A DNA stretch of 54,307 bases from contig NZ_AKJM01000002.1 of the NCBI RefSeq assembly GCF_000282335.1, forward strand, positions 1 through 54,307, given 5' to 3'. Of this stretch, positions 1 to 10,100 are shown one piece after another (the first letter of the stretch is position 1; each line of letters begins with the position of its first letter). The notes under the pieces were generated by a model. The model saw only the letters and a list, made by a program, of their open reading frames with translations, made no database searches and was not told where the DNA came from. The position numbers and the translations under genes are program-made. The DNA is from Pseudomonas sp. GM48 (GTDB taxonomy: Bacteria > Pseudomonadota > Gammaproteobacteria > Pseudomonadales > Pseudomonadaceae).

Positions 1-441
1 AGGCGGCCGGCCGCCAGTTCCTTGGTGGTTTCACGGCGTTTGGACAGAAAACTTTCGATGATCACCGTCGGCGCCAGGCGACGCAGGCGCTGGAACAGCG
101 GCGGCAGGATCACCGCTTCGGTGAGGTCGGTCATGCTGATGCGGTAGGTCTTGACCGCCTGCTGCGGGTTGAAGATGCGGCTTTCCTGCACCGACACCCG
201 CAGCAGCGACAGCGCGTTGCGCACCGGACCGATGATGTTCTGGGCCATGGGCGTCGGCACCATGCCCTGGGCGGTGCGCACGAACAGCGGGTCGTTGAAG
301 GTCTCGCGCAGACGCGCCAGCGCATTCGACACTGCCGGTTGGGTGATACCAACGATTTGCCCGGCGCGGGTCAGGTTGGCTTCGGTGTAGATCGCGTCGA
401 AGACGATGAAAAGGTTGAGATCGACCTTGCTCAGATTCATT
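1..441 (-). CDS. LysR-family transcriptional regulator (N-terminal part, cut by window edge)
   Basis: Translation from the ATG at 441-439 gives 147 codons open to the window edge, so the C-terminal half lies outside. Residues about 5-65 form the typical LysR winged helix-turn-helix: it opens MNLSKVDLNLFIVFDAIY and contains GITQPAVSNALARLR as the recognition helix region, followed by DPLFVRT. The linker helix and the start of the effector-binding domain follow (TYRISMTDLTEAVILPPLF). It is divergent from the acyl-CoA dehydrogenase gene with a 163-bp shared regulatory region, so control of that gene is a reasonable inference. The effector cannot be told from the visible part. Family call is certain; specific role unknown. 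Confidence 0.93.
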
Positions 442-485
442 ACGCGGCTCTCTTATTGTGTGGGCGGGCTGATCTTGACGATCAG

Positions 486-500
486 CCGATCATATATCGG
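486..500. promoter_or_regulatory. Candidate LysR operator (15-bp dyad) in divergent region
   Basis: CCGAT-CATAT-ATCGG is a perfect inverted repeat with 5-bp arms and a 5-bp AT-rich centre. It lies in the 163-bp region between the LysR gene (start 441) and the acyl-CoA dehydrogenase gene (start 605). Position and AT-rich dyad fit a LysR-type site (T-N11-A class). Function is inferred only. Confidence 0.35.
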
Positions 501-604
501 TGATGAATGTTTATACACGCCGAGAATAGGCTAGGTAAATTTTCATGGCTGTTCTAGCATCGAATGCATGATCTAAACAACCTCTCCCAAGAAGGTATCT
601 GCTC

Positions 605-1834
605 ATGGATTTCGCTTATTCGCCCAAGGTTCAGGAACTGCGTGAGCGCGTGACTGCGTTCATGGACACCTACGTTTATCCCGCCGAAGCCGTGTTCGAG
701 CGCCAGGTCGCCGAGGGCGACCGCTGGCAGCCGACCGCGATCATGGAAGAACTCAAACTCAAGGCCAAGGCTGAAGGTCTGTGGAATTTGTTTCTGCCTG
801 AGTCCGAGTTGGGTGCCGGGTTGACCAACCTTGAATATGCGCCGCTGGCGGAAATCATGGGCCGCTCGCTGCTGGGGCCAGAACCGTTCAACTGCTCGGC
901 ACCCGACACCGGCAACATGGAAGTGCTGGTGCGTTACGCCAACGAAGAGCAGAAACAACGCTGGCTCGAACCGTTGCTGCGCGGCGAGATTCGCTCGGCA
1001 TTCGCCATGACCGAACCGGATGTCGCGTCCTCCGACGCCACCAACATGGCCGCCCGTGCGGTACGCGATGGCGACGAGTGGGTGATCAACGGCAAGAAAT
1101 GGTGGACCTCGGGTGCTTGCGACCCGCGCTGCAAAATTCTGGTTTTCATGGGGCTGAGCGATCCGGACGGGCCACGTCACGCCCAGCACTCGATGATTCT
1201 GGTGCCGGTGGACACCCCCGGGGTAAAAATCCTGCGTCCGCTGCCGGTGTTCGGCTACGACGACGCTCCCCACGGTCACGCCGAAGTGCTGTTCGAAAAC
1301 GTCCGGGTGCCGTACGAAAACGTCCTGCTGGGCGAAGGACGCGGCTTCGAAATCGCTCAAGGTCGCCTTGGCCCGGGCCGGATTCACCACTGCATGCGTT
1401 CGATCGGCATGGCCGAGCGTGCGCTGGAACTGATGTGCAAGCGTTCGGTGAGCCGTACGGCATTCGGCAAGCCCCTGGCACGCCTGGGCGGCAACGTCGA
1501 CAAGATCGCCGACTCGCGGATGGAAATCGACATGGCACGCCTGCTGACACTGAAGGCGGCGTACATGATGGACACGGTTGGCAACAAAGTGGCCCGTAGC
1601 GAGATCGCGCAGATCAAGGTCGTCGCGCCAAACGTTGCGTTGCGAGTGATCGACCGGGCGATCCAGATCCATGGCGGGGCAGGGGTTTCCAACGATTTCC
1701 CGCTGGCCTACATGTACGCGATGCAGCGTACCCTGCGCCTGGCCGACGGCCCGGACGAAGTGCACCGCGCGGCGATCGGCAAGTTTGAAATCGGCAAATA
1801 TGTGCCGAAAGAGATGCTGCGTAGCGGGCATTAA
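605..1834 (+). CDS. Acyl-CoA dehydrogenase family flavoprotein (409 aa)
   Basis: The protein should oxidise an acyl-CoA to the 2-enoyl-CoA using FAD and pass electrons to electron-transfer flavoprotein. It has the family's three-part layout: N-terminal helical domain (about 1-125), a middle beta domain with [16 protein letters not shown] and [10 protein letters not shown], and a C-terminal helical domain with [16 protein letters not shown] and [19 protein letters not shown]. The length of 409 and these motifs resemble the ACAD10/ACAD11-like branch rather than short-chain AcdA enzymes. The start at 605 is preceded by a weak AAGGT. It is single, divergent from a LysR regulator, and followed by a REP pair rather than another gene. 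Substrate chain length cannot be read from sequence. Confidence 0.93.
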   Translation: MDFAYSPKVQELRERVTAFMDTYVYPAEAVFERQVAEGDRWQPTAIMEELKLKAKAEGLWNLFLPESELGAGLTNLEYAPLAEIMGRSLLGPEPFNCSAPDTGNMEVLVRYANEEQKQRWLEPLLRGEIRSAFAMTEPDVASSDATNMAARAVRDGDEWVINGKKWWTSGACDPRCKILVFMGLSDPDGPRHAQHSMILVPVDTPGVKILRPLPVFGYDDAPHGHAEVLFENVRVPYENVLLGEGRGFEIAQGRLGPGRIHHCMRSIGMAERALELMCKRSVSRTAFGKPLARLGGNVDKIADSRMEIDMARLLTLKAAYMMDTVGNKVARSEIAQIKVVAPNVALRVIDRAIQIHGGAGVSNDFPLAYMYAMQRTLRLADGPDEVHRAAIGKFEIGKYVPKEMLRSGH

Positions 1835-1867
1835 GACACCGCTGCATTTTTCTGTTGAGTGAATACT

Positions 1868-1999
1868 TGTGGCGAGGGAGCTTGCTCCCGCTGGGGCGCG
1901 AAGCGGCCCTAAATCCGGTAGCCAGGTTGTATCAGATGCACCGGGTTGTCTGGTTTGCGACTGCTGCGCAGCCGAGCGGGAGCAAGCTCCCTCGCCACA
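1868..1999. repeat. REP inverted pair, GAGGGAGCTTGCTCCC type
   Basis: Left arm 1868-1892 (TGTGGCGAGGGAGCTTGCTC and on) and right arm 1975-1999 are inverted copies. They fill the space between two convergent genes (ends at 1834 and 2032) and may act as a bidirectional transcription or mRNA-stability barrier. A second pair of this subtype lies at 48563-48656. Confidence 0.85.
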
Positions 2000-2031
2000 T
2001 AAGCTCTCAGCCACATTGTTCGGTGCTCAAT

Positions 2032-3372
2032 TCAATACACCCAAACCTCAACCCGCCGATTCTTGATCCGCCCTTCATCGGCGCTATTGGCTGCCACCGG
2101 CATCTGCGCTCCAAACCCGCGAATCTCGCGAAACACCACGCCGCTCTTTACCAACTCCCGCCGCACTGCCATGGCTCGCAATTTCGACAACAGGTCGGCG
2201 CGCGCCGGGTCACTCTTGGCATCGCCAAACCCCACCAGCGAGACCTGTCCTTCGGTTTTGCCGTGCTGCTTTATATAGTCGAGCACCCGCCACAGGTCTT
2301 GTCGGGCCTTGTTGTCCAGGCTGGCGCTGCCTTCCTCGAAGCGGAAGTTCACCGACAGCCGTTGAGCATGTCGACTCAACGCCTGATAACCCTCGGGCAT
2401 CAACGCATTGGGGGCAACGGCCATGGCCTGGACGGTTTGGGCAATAAAGCCGTTGGCGGCCACAATGGCCTGGCCGTTAGCGCTTTGGGCAAAGGCCACC
2501 AGGGCATCGGCCCAGGGATTTTTCCCGTTGGGCGGCAGGTAGAAGAACAATCGACGGGACAGCGGATAGTCTTCCGTGGCAATCAGGCTGTTGAGCGGCA
2601 GCATGGCTTGCGATTGACCGTCGACAATGGCCACGGCCTTGGCCTGGCGCACGTAGGGCAAACCGATGAAACCGATGCCTCGCGGGTCTGCACTGACCGC
2701 ATCGGACAGTTGTTCACTGGACTCGAAGCGTTTTGCCGTGCTGCTGAGACTTTTTCCACGCTCACTCAGAACCAGTTCCTTGAAGGTGTCGTAGGTCCCG
2801 GACTGATCATCCCGCGCATACAGATGAATCGGTCCTCCACTGCCACCGATGTCTTCCCAGGTTTTTACTTCGCCACTGAAAATGCGCGCCAGTTGCACGG
2901 TGTCGAGTTGGTTCAGCGGATTGTCCGGGTGAAGGATGATCGCCAGGCCATCGATGGCGATAACCTGTTCGGCGCCTGGGCTTTTCAGATCGCCCAAGGA
3001 TTCAAGGTTCACCAGCTCGCTGTCCTTGATCGGGCGCGATGACGCGGCGAGGTCGGCATTGGCGGTTTTCAGGGCGGAAAAACCAGTGCTGGAACCGTGG
3101 GCTGCCACCTCTACCACGACCCGACGACCCTGAACGGTTTCACCGACGATGCGCAGTTCGTTGGCGGTATCCAGTGGTTCGCGGTGAATCCTGCGCAGAC
3201 CCTGTTCGCTCAGCAGGCCCTCGACCAGCGCCGGTCCCAGGGCCGCGCCGATGGTGTTGGAACCCTGAATGCGCAGCACCGGGCCGTGTTCGGGTGTCGG
3301 TAATCCACCGGCCGAAACCACCTGCGGCAAGCCCATGCACAGCATCAACAGGAACAATACGCGCAGCATCAT
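2032..3372 (-). CDS. PstS-like phosphate-binding protein fused to OmpA domain
   Basis: 446 residues with an N-terminal signal peptide (about 1-21, cut near VVSA/GG). Residues about 30-310 form a type-2 periplasmic binding fold of the PstS kind: IQGSNTIG near the start and ARDDQSGTYDTF, which matches the phosphate-contact loop of PstS. The last about 110 residues are an OmpA C-terminal domain (VNFRFEEGSASLDNKARQDL to GRIKNRRVEVWV), which in this family grips peptidoglycan. The protein should therefore be periplasmic and wall-anchored. No pstC, pstA or pstB lies nearby, so a role in phosphate sensing or capture is more likely than membrane transport, but this is inference. Two adjacent ATGs (3372 and 3369) are possible; the first follows AAGGTG. 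It stands alone. Confidence 0.88.
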   Translation of the reverse strand: MMLRVLFLLMLCMGLPQVVSAGGLPTPEHGPVLRIQGSNTIGAALGPALVEGLLSEQGLRRIHREPLDTANELRIVGETVQGRRVVVEVAAHGSSTGFSALKTANADLAASSRPIKDSELVNLESLGDLKSPGAEQVIAIDGLAIILHPDNPLNQLDTVQLARIFSGEVKTWEDIGGSGGPIHLYARDDQSGTYDTFKELVLSERGKSLSSTAKRFESSEQLSDAVSADPRGIGFIGLPYVRQAKAVAIVDGQSQAMLPLNSLIATEDYPLSRRLFFYLPPNGKNPWADALVAFAQSANGQAIVAANGFIAQTVQAMAVAPNALMPEGYQALSRHAQRLSVNFRFEEGSASLDNKARQDLWRVLDYIKQHGKTEGQVSLVGFGDAKSDPARADLLSKLRAMAVRRELVKSGVVFREIRGFGAQMPVAANSADEGRIKNRRVEVWVY

Positions 3373-3448
3373 GCCGGCACCTTATATAGCCAAAGGAGGT
3401 GTCGGGAGATTAAGTCAGTAAGGTTTCCGAAAAATGACACTTTTCTAA

Positions 3449-3538
3449 TGTGGGAGCGGGCTTGCTCGCGAAAGCGTCGGATCAGTCGACACATGTATTG
3501 ACTGAAACACCGCTTTCGCGAGCAAGCCCGCTCCCACA
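3449..3538. repeat. REP inverted pair, GGGAGCGGGCTTGCTCGCG type
   Basis: Perfect 28-bp arms (TGTGGGAGCGGGCTTGCTCG onward, and its reverse complement) are separated by about 34 bp, between the PstS-OmpA gene and xthA. Confidence 0.9.
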
Positions 3539-3561
3539 TTGGTATTGCGTACGACTCGGGA

Positions 3562-4374
3562 TCAGCTCAACTCAAGCCAGATCGGCGCATGGTCCGAAGG
3601 TTTCTCCATGCCACGCAGTTCGTAGTCCACCCCCGCGGCCTTCACCCGTGGCAGCAAGCCGTTGGAGGCGAGGATCAGGTCGATGCGCAGGCCACGCTTG
3701 GGTTCGTCTTCGAAACCACGGCTGCGGTAGTCGAACCAGCTGAAGGTGTCGGTGACGTCCGGGTTCAGGTGGCGGAAACTGTCCACCAGGCCCCAGTTCT
3801 TCAGGCGCGCCATCCACTCGCGTTCTTCCGGCAGGAAGCTGCATTTGCCGGTCTTCAGCCAGCGCTTCATGTTGTCCGGGCCGATACCGATGTCGCAGTC
3901 TTCCGGGGAAATGTTCACATCGCCCATCACCACCAGCGCCTGATCGTTCTTGAACTGGCTTTCCAGCAGTTGCTGCAAGTCGCTATAGAAGCGTTCCTTG
4001 GCCGGGAACTTGGTCGGGTGGTCGCGGCTTTCGCCCTGCGGGAAATAGCCGTTCATGATGGTCACCGGCACGCCATTGGCGTCGGCGAAAGTGCCCCAGA
4101 TGAAACGCCGCTGGGCATCTTCTTCGTCGGTGGCGAAACCCTTGTGCAGGGCCAACGGCTCCTTGCGCGACAGCAGGGCGACGCCGTAATGACCCTTTTG
4201 CCCGTGGAAATACACGTGATAACCCAGGGCCTGAACCTCGGCCAACGGGAATTGCTCATCGTGGACCTTGGTTTCCTGCAAGCCGATCACATCGGGCTGG
4301 TGCTTTTCGATCAGCGCCGCCAGCTGATGGGGACGGGCGCGCAGCCCGTTGATGTTGAAGGAGACGATCTTCAT
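3562..4374 (-). CDS. xthA: Exodeoxyribonuclease III
   Basis: AP endonuclease and 3'-5' exonuclease of base excision repair. The start chosen at 4374 ([20 protein letters not shown]) gives 270 residues, close to the E. coli enzyme (268); an upstream in-frame ATG at 4413 would add 13 residues not seen in the family. Exonuclease/endonuclease/phosphatase fold motifs are all present: NINGLRA with the metal-binding Asn, GLQETKV with the catalytic Glu, [28 protein letters not shown] with the Asp-Asn pair, and the terminal [10 protein letters not shown] with the catalytic His. It is a single gene on the minus strand, divergent from an N-acetyltransferase gene. Confidence 0.97.
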   Translation of the reverse strand: MKIVSFNINGLRARPHQLAALIEKHQPDVIGLQETKVHDEQFPLAEVQALGYHVYFHGQKGHYGVALLSRKEPLALHKGFATDEEDAQRRFIWGTFADANGVPVTIMNGYFPQGESRDHPTKFPAKERFYSDLQQLLESQFKNDQALVVMGDVNISPEDCDIGIGPDNMKRWLKTGKCSFLPEEREWMARLKNWGLVDSFRHLNPDVTDTFSWFDYRSRGFEDEPKRGLRIDLILASNGLLPRVKAAGVDYELRGMEKPSDHAPIWLELS

Positions 4375-4484
4375 GGTCGGCAGTCCTGGCAAAAGGGCGA
4401 TGCTAGCTGACATGTGGGAATCGGGCCAGTGTGGGGTGAGAGGATTCGATTTTGTCAGTCAGCCTTGTGTGGGCAGTGATGGCC

Positions 4485-4560
4485 TCTTCGCGAGCAAGCC
4501 CGCTCCCACAGGTTAGGCGCCTGCCTTTGCTTTTGTGGGAGCTGACTTGCTCGCGAAGGC
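4485..4560. repeat. REP inverted pair (imperfect)
   Basis: The left arm CTTCGCGAGCAAGCCCGCTC and on is answered by a right arm with a few substitutions (GTGGGAGCTGACTTGCTCGC). Unusually for a REP, it lies between two divergent genes (xthA starts at 4374, the acetyltransferase at 4671). Confidence 0.8.
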
Positions 4561-4670
4561 GATTTCATTGCCTACACTCATTTCGGATCTGTAAGGAACT
4601 GTGTCAGCGCCGATCAGCTCGTAACAACAAGAGTGCAGCCACCCGAGCTGTGCCGGGGAGATTAACCGTC

Positions 4671-5321
4671 ATGCCCGAAACTTCGACCGCCATCGCCGAT
4701 ATTCACATGCTCGACAGCGGCTACGCCCGCGAAGCGCGTTCGCTGCTGTACCAGGCTTATCGACACGAGCCAACCTTCGGCTATTTGTTCGAAGCCGAAC
4801 GCCCCGGCTACGAACAGCGGGTTCGCGCCACCGTGCGCGAACTGGTGACCCAGCATTTTCTCCAGGACTTGCCGGCCATCGGCCTGCTGGTCAACGATCG
4901 CCTGATCGGCATCGCCCTGATCGCACCGCCGCAACGGCGCCTCGGCGTTACCGAAAGTTGGGCCTGGCGCCTGCGCATGGTGCTCAGTACGGGGTTTCGC
5001 TGCACCCGTCGCTACCTTGAATATCATGCTGCCGTGGAGGGCTGCGTGCCGAACGACGCGGTGCACGTCCTGCCGTTGCTGGGGGTTCATCCGCAGTTCC
5101 AGGGCAAACATTTCGGCGAACAACTGTTGCAAGCCGTGCACAACTGGTGCGCCGTGGATGAGAACTCACAGGGTGTGATCCTCGATACCGGGAATCCTCG
5201 CTATCTGGAGTTCTATAAGCGTCAGGGCTATGAGGAAATCGGTGAAGTTGCCGTAGGACCGATTCGTGAGCATGTGTTTTTTCACCCCAATCCCCAGGTG
5301 TTGCACACCGCATCGGCCTGA
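4671..5321 (+). CDS. GNAT-family N-acetyltransferase (216 aa)
   Basis: The start at 4671 follows GGGGAG about 10 bp upstream; in-frame sequence further upstream runs through a REP pair and is rejected. The C-terminal half has the GNAT acetyl-CoA fold: LPLLGVHPQFQGKHFGEQLL carries a variant of the Q/R-x-x-G-x-G/A loop, followed by ILDTGNPRYLEFYKRQGY, the usual beta5-alpha4 region. The N-terminal half (about 1-100) is less conserved. The gene sits between xthA and tamA, the same neighbourhood as in P. aeruginosa, but the acetyl acceptor is unknown and nothing here identifies it. Confidence 0.85.
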   Translation: MPETSTAIADIHMLDSGYAREARSLLYQAYRHEPTFGYLFEAERPGYEQRVRATVRELVTQHFLQDLPAIGLLVNDRLIGIALIAPPQRRLGVTESWAWRLRMVLSTGFRCTRRYLEYHAAVEGCVPNDAVHVLPLLGVHPQFQGKHFGEQLLQAVHNWCAVDENSQGVILDTGNPRYLEFYKRQGYEEIGEVAVGPIREHVFFHPNPQVLHTASA

Positions 5322-5399
5322 ACGGCGAACTTTCCTTGCGTGCCAGGCTCTATCACGCTCCCGTGTCCATGATCCATGCTCGTGATAGCATCCGCGCCT

Positions 5400-7127
5400 A
5401 TGAAGTTTCCAGGAAGAATTACCAGCGGTGCGCTGATGCTGATGACCAGCTGCGCAGCGCTGGCACAAAGTGAATTGGATGTACGGATCAAACCGTCCAA
5501 TGATGAGCTGAAAGCCAATATAGAAGGCTATATCGGCAGCCTCGGCGATCGTGACGAAGAAGCCTTGCTGCGCTTTAGCCGTGGTGCCGAAGAACAGGCG
5601 CGCAAGGCCGCCCAGGCCTTGGGGTATTACCAGCCGCACATCGACAGCGAGGTGAAGGGGGGCAAGGACCCGCGCCTGGTGCTGACGGTCGACCCCGGTG
5701 AGCCGGTGCACTTGCGCAATGTCACGGTGCGTGTCGACGGTCCGGCCGCCGCCCTCAAATCCTTTCGAGTCCCCAAAAGCGACGCGCTCAAGCCCGGCGC
5801 CGTGCTCAATCATGGCCATTACGAGGACGCCAAGCGCCTGATCCAGAATCAGGCTTCGCGCTATGGCTTTTTCAGCGGCCACTTCACTCGGTCAAAATTA
5901 TCGGTCGACCCGCGGGCCGGCGTCGCCGATATCGAACTGATCTATGAAAGTGGTCCGCGTTATACCTTGGGCAAAGTCAGTTTCGAGGGTGATACGCCGT
6001 TCGACGACGAGCTGCTGCAACGCATGGTGCCATTCAAGGCCGGTACGCCGTACGACTCGGAATTGATCGCCGAACTCAATCAGAACCTGCAATCCAGTGG
6101 TTACTTCGAAGGCGTGCGGGTGGACGCGGCGCCCACGGCATCCAGGGACGATGCGATCCCGGTGGACGTCAAACTCGACACCCGCAAGCCCCGGACCATG
6201 GGCCTGGGCCTGGGTTTCTCCACCGACGTCGGCCCACGGGCGAAGGCCAACTGGACCCGCCACTGGGTCAACGCGCAAGGGCACAGTTACGGTTGGGAGA
6301 CCGAAGTCTCGGCGCCTCGGCAAAACGTCGGGCTGTTCTACGACATTCCGCTGGACCCGCCACTGACCGACAAACTGCGTTTTGCCGGCGGCTATCAGAA
6401 TGAAGACATCGCCGGCACCGACACCCACAGCAAGCTGCTGACCCTCGGCCCCGAATGGCACAGCAAATTGCCCAGCGGCTGGCAACGGGTGGTGTCGCTG
6501 AAGTGGCAGCGCGAGGATTATCAGCTCGGCGACGACTCGGGACTCAGTAATCTGCTGATGCCCGGTGTGAACTACTCGTACCTCAAAAGCGACAACCGCA
6601 TCGACCCGCACAACGGCTATCGGCTGCAATTCGAATCCAAAGTGGCCAAGGAAGGTTTGGGTTCCGACAGCAACCTGGTCTACGGCACGGCATTGGTCAA
6701 AGGCCTGACCACGGTGTTCGACAACCACCGCTTTCTCGGGCGCGTGCAGGTCGGCGGCAGTGCCACCAATGGCTTCAAATCGGTGCCGCCATCGTTGCGC
6801 TTCTTCGCCGGTGGCGATCAGAGCGTGCGCGGTTACGACTATCAGAGCCTGTCCCCGGAAAACTCCGACGGTGACCGCATCGGTGGGCGCTACATGGTCG
6901 CCGCCAGTGCGGAGTACCAGTATTCGATCGCCGAAAAATGGCGGGTCGCGACCTTTGTCGACCAGGGCAACTCCTTCAATACACTCGAACTGCCGAACCT
7001 CAAGACTGGCGTTGGTATCGGCGTGCGCTGGGTATCGCCGGTGGGGCCGATCCGCCTCGACCTGGCCCATGCGCTGGACGACGATGGCGGCATTCGACTG
7101 CACTTTTCCATGGGGCCTGAGCTGTGA
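5400..7127 (+). CDS. tamA: Translocation and assembly module outer-membrane protein TamA
   Basis: An Omp85-family outer-membrane beta-barrel that, with TamB, helps insert certain outer-membrane proteins and move phospholipid to the outer membrane. The start at 5400 gives 575 residues (E. coli TamA 577) and a clear signal peptide ending ALAQ; an ATG eight codons upstream would weaken it. Residues about 25-265 hold three POTRA-type repeats (for example LGKVSFEGDTPFDDELLQRM), and the rest is the surface-antigen barrel, with the Omp85 signature GGDQSVRGYDYQ near residue 480 and a terminal beta-strand ending RLHFSMGPEL. Its stop overlaps the tamB start, so the two are translated together. Confidence 0.95.
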   Translation: MKFPGRITSGALMLMTSCAALAQSELDVRIKPSNDELKANIEGYIGSLGDRDEEALLRFSRGAEEQARKAAQALGYYQPHIDSEVKGGKDPRLVLTVDPGEPVHLRNVTVRVDGPAAALKSFRVPKSDALKPGAVLNHGHYEDAKRLIQNQASRYGFFSGHFTRSKLSVDPRAGVADIELIYESGPRYTLGKVSFEGDTPFDDELLQRMVPFKAGTPYDSELIAELNQNLQSSGYFEGVRVDAAPTASRDDAIPVDVKLDTRKPRTMGLGLGFSTDVGPRAKANWTRHWVNAQGHSYGWETEVSAPRQNVGLFYDIPLDPPLTDKLRFAGGYQNEDIAGTDTHSKLLTLGPEWHSKLPSGWQRVVSLKWQREDYQLGDDSGLSNLLMPGVNYSYLKSDNRIDPHNGYRLQFESKVAKEGLGSDSNLVYGTALVKGLTTVFDNHRFLGRVQVGGSATNGFKSVPPSLRFFAGGDQSVRGYDYQSLSPENSDGDRIGGRYMVAASAEYQYSIAEKWRVATFVDQGNSFNTLELPNLKTGVGIGVRWVSPVGPIRLDLAHALDDDGGIRLHFSMGPEL

Positions 7128-10100
7128 CGCGTGGTTTGAAAGTAACGCTGCTGGCGATAGTGGCGCTGTTGATGCTGGTGGTTTTGACGCTGGCCACGGT
7201 GTTGGGCACGGCGACGGGCAGCCGCTGGGCGTTGGGGTTCGTGCCGGGGTTGACCCTGGAAAACTTCCAGGGCCGGCTGGGCGGGCAGTGGAGTGCCGAC
7301 CGGGTGCTGTGGCAGCAGGACACCAGCCGGGTTGAACTGAACCAGGTGATTTTCGCCTGGTCGCCGTTGTGCCTGACCCGCATGACCTTGTGCATCGAGC
7401 AATTGCAGGCCGATCAGGTCAGCCTGACGTTCCCGCCGGGTACCGAAGAGCCAGACAGCGGCCCGATCACGCTCCCGGAGCTCAAGTTACCGTTGGCCAT
7501 CGAGCTGGGGCAGATCAAGGTCGGTCGCCTGCTGTTCAACGGCAGCGAAGAACTCAAGGGGTTGCAACTGGCGGCGCACTGGACGGCGGCCGGTTTGAAG
7601 ATCGATTCGGTAGCGTTACAGCGCGATGACCTGAGCCTGAATCTGTCCGGCCTGTTGCAACCGAGCGGCAACTGGCCGCTCAACGCCGAAGGTAAGCTGA
7701 CCCTGTTGTCGACGCCTGAACCCTTGGCACTGGCGTTGAAGATCGACGGCGACCTGCTGAAAACCCTGAACCTGAAGGCCGACAGCAGCGGTTACCTCAA
7801 CGGGCAACTGACTGGCGAACTGCAACCGCTGGTGGAAAACTTGCCGGCCAAAGTGCGGATCACCGCCGATGGCTTCAAACCCAGTGCCGATCTGCCGGAC
7901 ACCCTGCAACTCAATCAATTGGAGCTCACCGGTACGGGTGACCTGAAAAATGGCTATGCGCTACAAGGCAAAGCCACGTTGCCCGCAGAACAAGGGCCGG
8001 TCGTACTGGCGCTGCAAGGCAAGGTCGACGCCGAGGGCGCGCAGATCGCCGCGCTGGACCTGACCGCCAACGACAAGCAAAGTCTCAAGCTCACCGGGCT
8101 GGTGGATTGGAGCAAAGGCCTGAGCGCCGAGGCGAAAATCGACTGGCTGGATTTCCCGTGGCACAGGCTCTATCCATTGATCGACGAGCCGGAAGTTGCG
8201 TTGCGCCGCTTCAACGGTGAGGTGTCCTATACCGACGGCAAGTACCTCGGTCATTTCGACGCCGCGCTGGATGGTCCGGCCGGCGCCTTCACCCTGGCCA
8301 GCCCTTTCGCTGGCGACCTGACGAAAATCTACCTGCAACAGATCCAACTCCAGGCCGGGCAGGGCAAGGCCGAAGGGCACCTGAACCTGCAATTCGCCGA
8401 TGGCATTGCCTGGGACACCGCGCTGGATTTGTCGGCGATCAACCCGGCTTACTGGGTCGCGGAGCTGCCGGGCACGCTGGCCGGCCCGCTGCGCAGCCAG
8501 GGCGAGATGAAGAACGAAATGCTCAGCCTCAATGCCGACCTGGACCTCAAAGGCAAACTGCGCGGTCAACCGGCAGTGATCCAGGCCAGGGCCGATGGCA
8601 GCGGCGAGCGATGGAACCTAAATGCCCTGCAAGTTCGCCTCGGCGACAACAGCATCAGCGGCAAAGGTAGCCTGCAACAGAAACTCGTTGGGCAGATCGA
8701 TCTCAAGCTGCCGCGCCTGGCCCAACTCTGGCCACAACTGCGCGGCCAACTCAATGGCCGCGTGGATGTCGCCGGCACACTCAAGGCGCCGCAAGGCAAG
8801 CTTGACCTGCAAGGTTCGCAACTGGCCTTCCAGGACAATCGTCTGCAAAGCCTGAACCTGGACGCCACCCTGGACAGCGCACAACGAGCAAAAATCGACC
8901 TCAAGGGCAGCGGCATCCGGGCGGGCGACACTTCACTGGGCGCGCTGACCGCCAGCGGCCAGGGCGACATAAAAAACCAGAAGCTGAACCTCGACCTGCA
9001 AGGGCCGCAGCTGAAACTCGCGCTTGGCCTGGACGGTGTGCTGGAGCAAGGTAACTGGCGCGGACGCCTGGCCAGCGGTGATATCCAGGCCGGTGGCCAG
9101 GACTGGAAGCTGCAAGGGCCGGCGAAACTCGAACGCCTGGCGGACGGCAAAATCAACTTTGGCGCCCATTGCTGGGCATCCGGCCAGGCCAGCCTGTGCG
9201 GTGAAGATTCGCGCCTGATGCCCGAGCCGAAGCTGCGTTATCACCTCAAGCAATTCCCGATCGACAGCCTCGCCCAGTGGCTGCCGAAGGATTTCGCCTG
9301 GCAGGGCCGCCTCAATGCCGACCTGCAACTGGACCTGCCGGCCAGCGGTCCGAACGGCCAGATCAGCGTCGATGCCGGCGGCGGCACGTTGCGCATCAAG
9401 GAAAAGGACCAGTGGCTGGATTTCCCGTACCAGACCCTGAAACTCACCAGCAAGCTCACGCCCAAACGCATCGACACCGAGCTCAACTTCGTCGGTGGCA
9501 AACTCGGCGAACTGATGGTCCAGGCGCAGCTCAATCCGTTGCCGAAGAACAAACCGTTGAGCGGCTCATTCCGCTTGAGCGGGCTGGACCTGTCGGTGGC
9601 GCGGCCATTCGTGCCGATGGTCGAGAAGCTGAGCGGACGCTTGAATGGCAGCGGCACGATCGCTGGCGGTCTATTGGCGCCGCAGGTCAATGGCAGCCTG
9701 CAACTGAGTGACGGCATAGTGGCCGGACCTGAATTGCCAATGGAGCTGCAAAACCTGCACGTACAGGCGCTCATCGCCGGTGAAAGCGTACAACTGAACG
9801 GCGGCTGGAACAGCGGCAAGGCCGGGCAGGGCAGCTTGAACGGCAGCATCGCGTGGGGCCAGGCGTTGGTAGTGGATTTGGCGCTCAAGGGTTCGCAGTT
9901 GCCGGTCACCGTTGAGCCTTACGCCAAGCTGGAAGTCGCACCGGACCTGAAAATCTCGATGACGGGCGACGAGTTGGCCATCGCCGGTAAAGTGCTGGTG
10001 CCCAAGGGCGAAATCACCATTCGTGAGTTGCCGCCGTCGACGGTCAAGGTCTCCGATGACACGGTGATCGTCGGTCAGCAGACCGAGGAGGGCAAGCCAC

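Noticed and set aside
554..2014. A 486-codon minus-strand frame opposite the acyl-CoA dehydrogenase gene
   Set aside because: It runs through a REP pair and opposes a gene with clear catalytic motifs.
3391..3401. AAAGGAGGTG on the plus strand before 3450, looking like a strong ribosome-binding site
   Set aside because: No start codon with a supported frame follows at suitable distance; the sequence is upstream of a minus-strand gene and runs into a REP pair.
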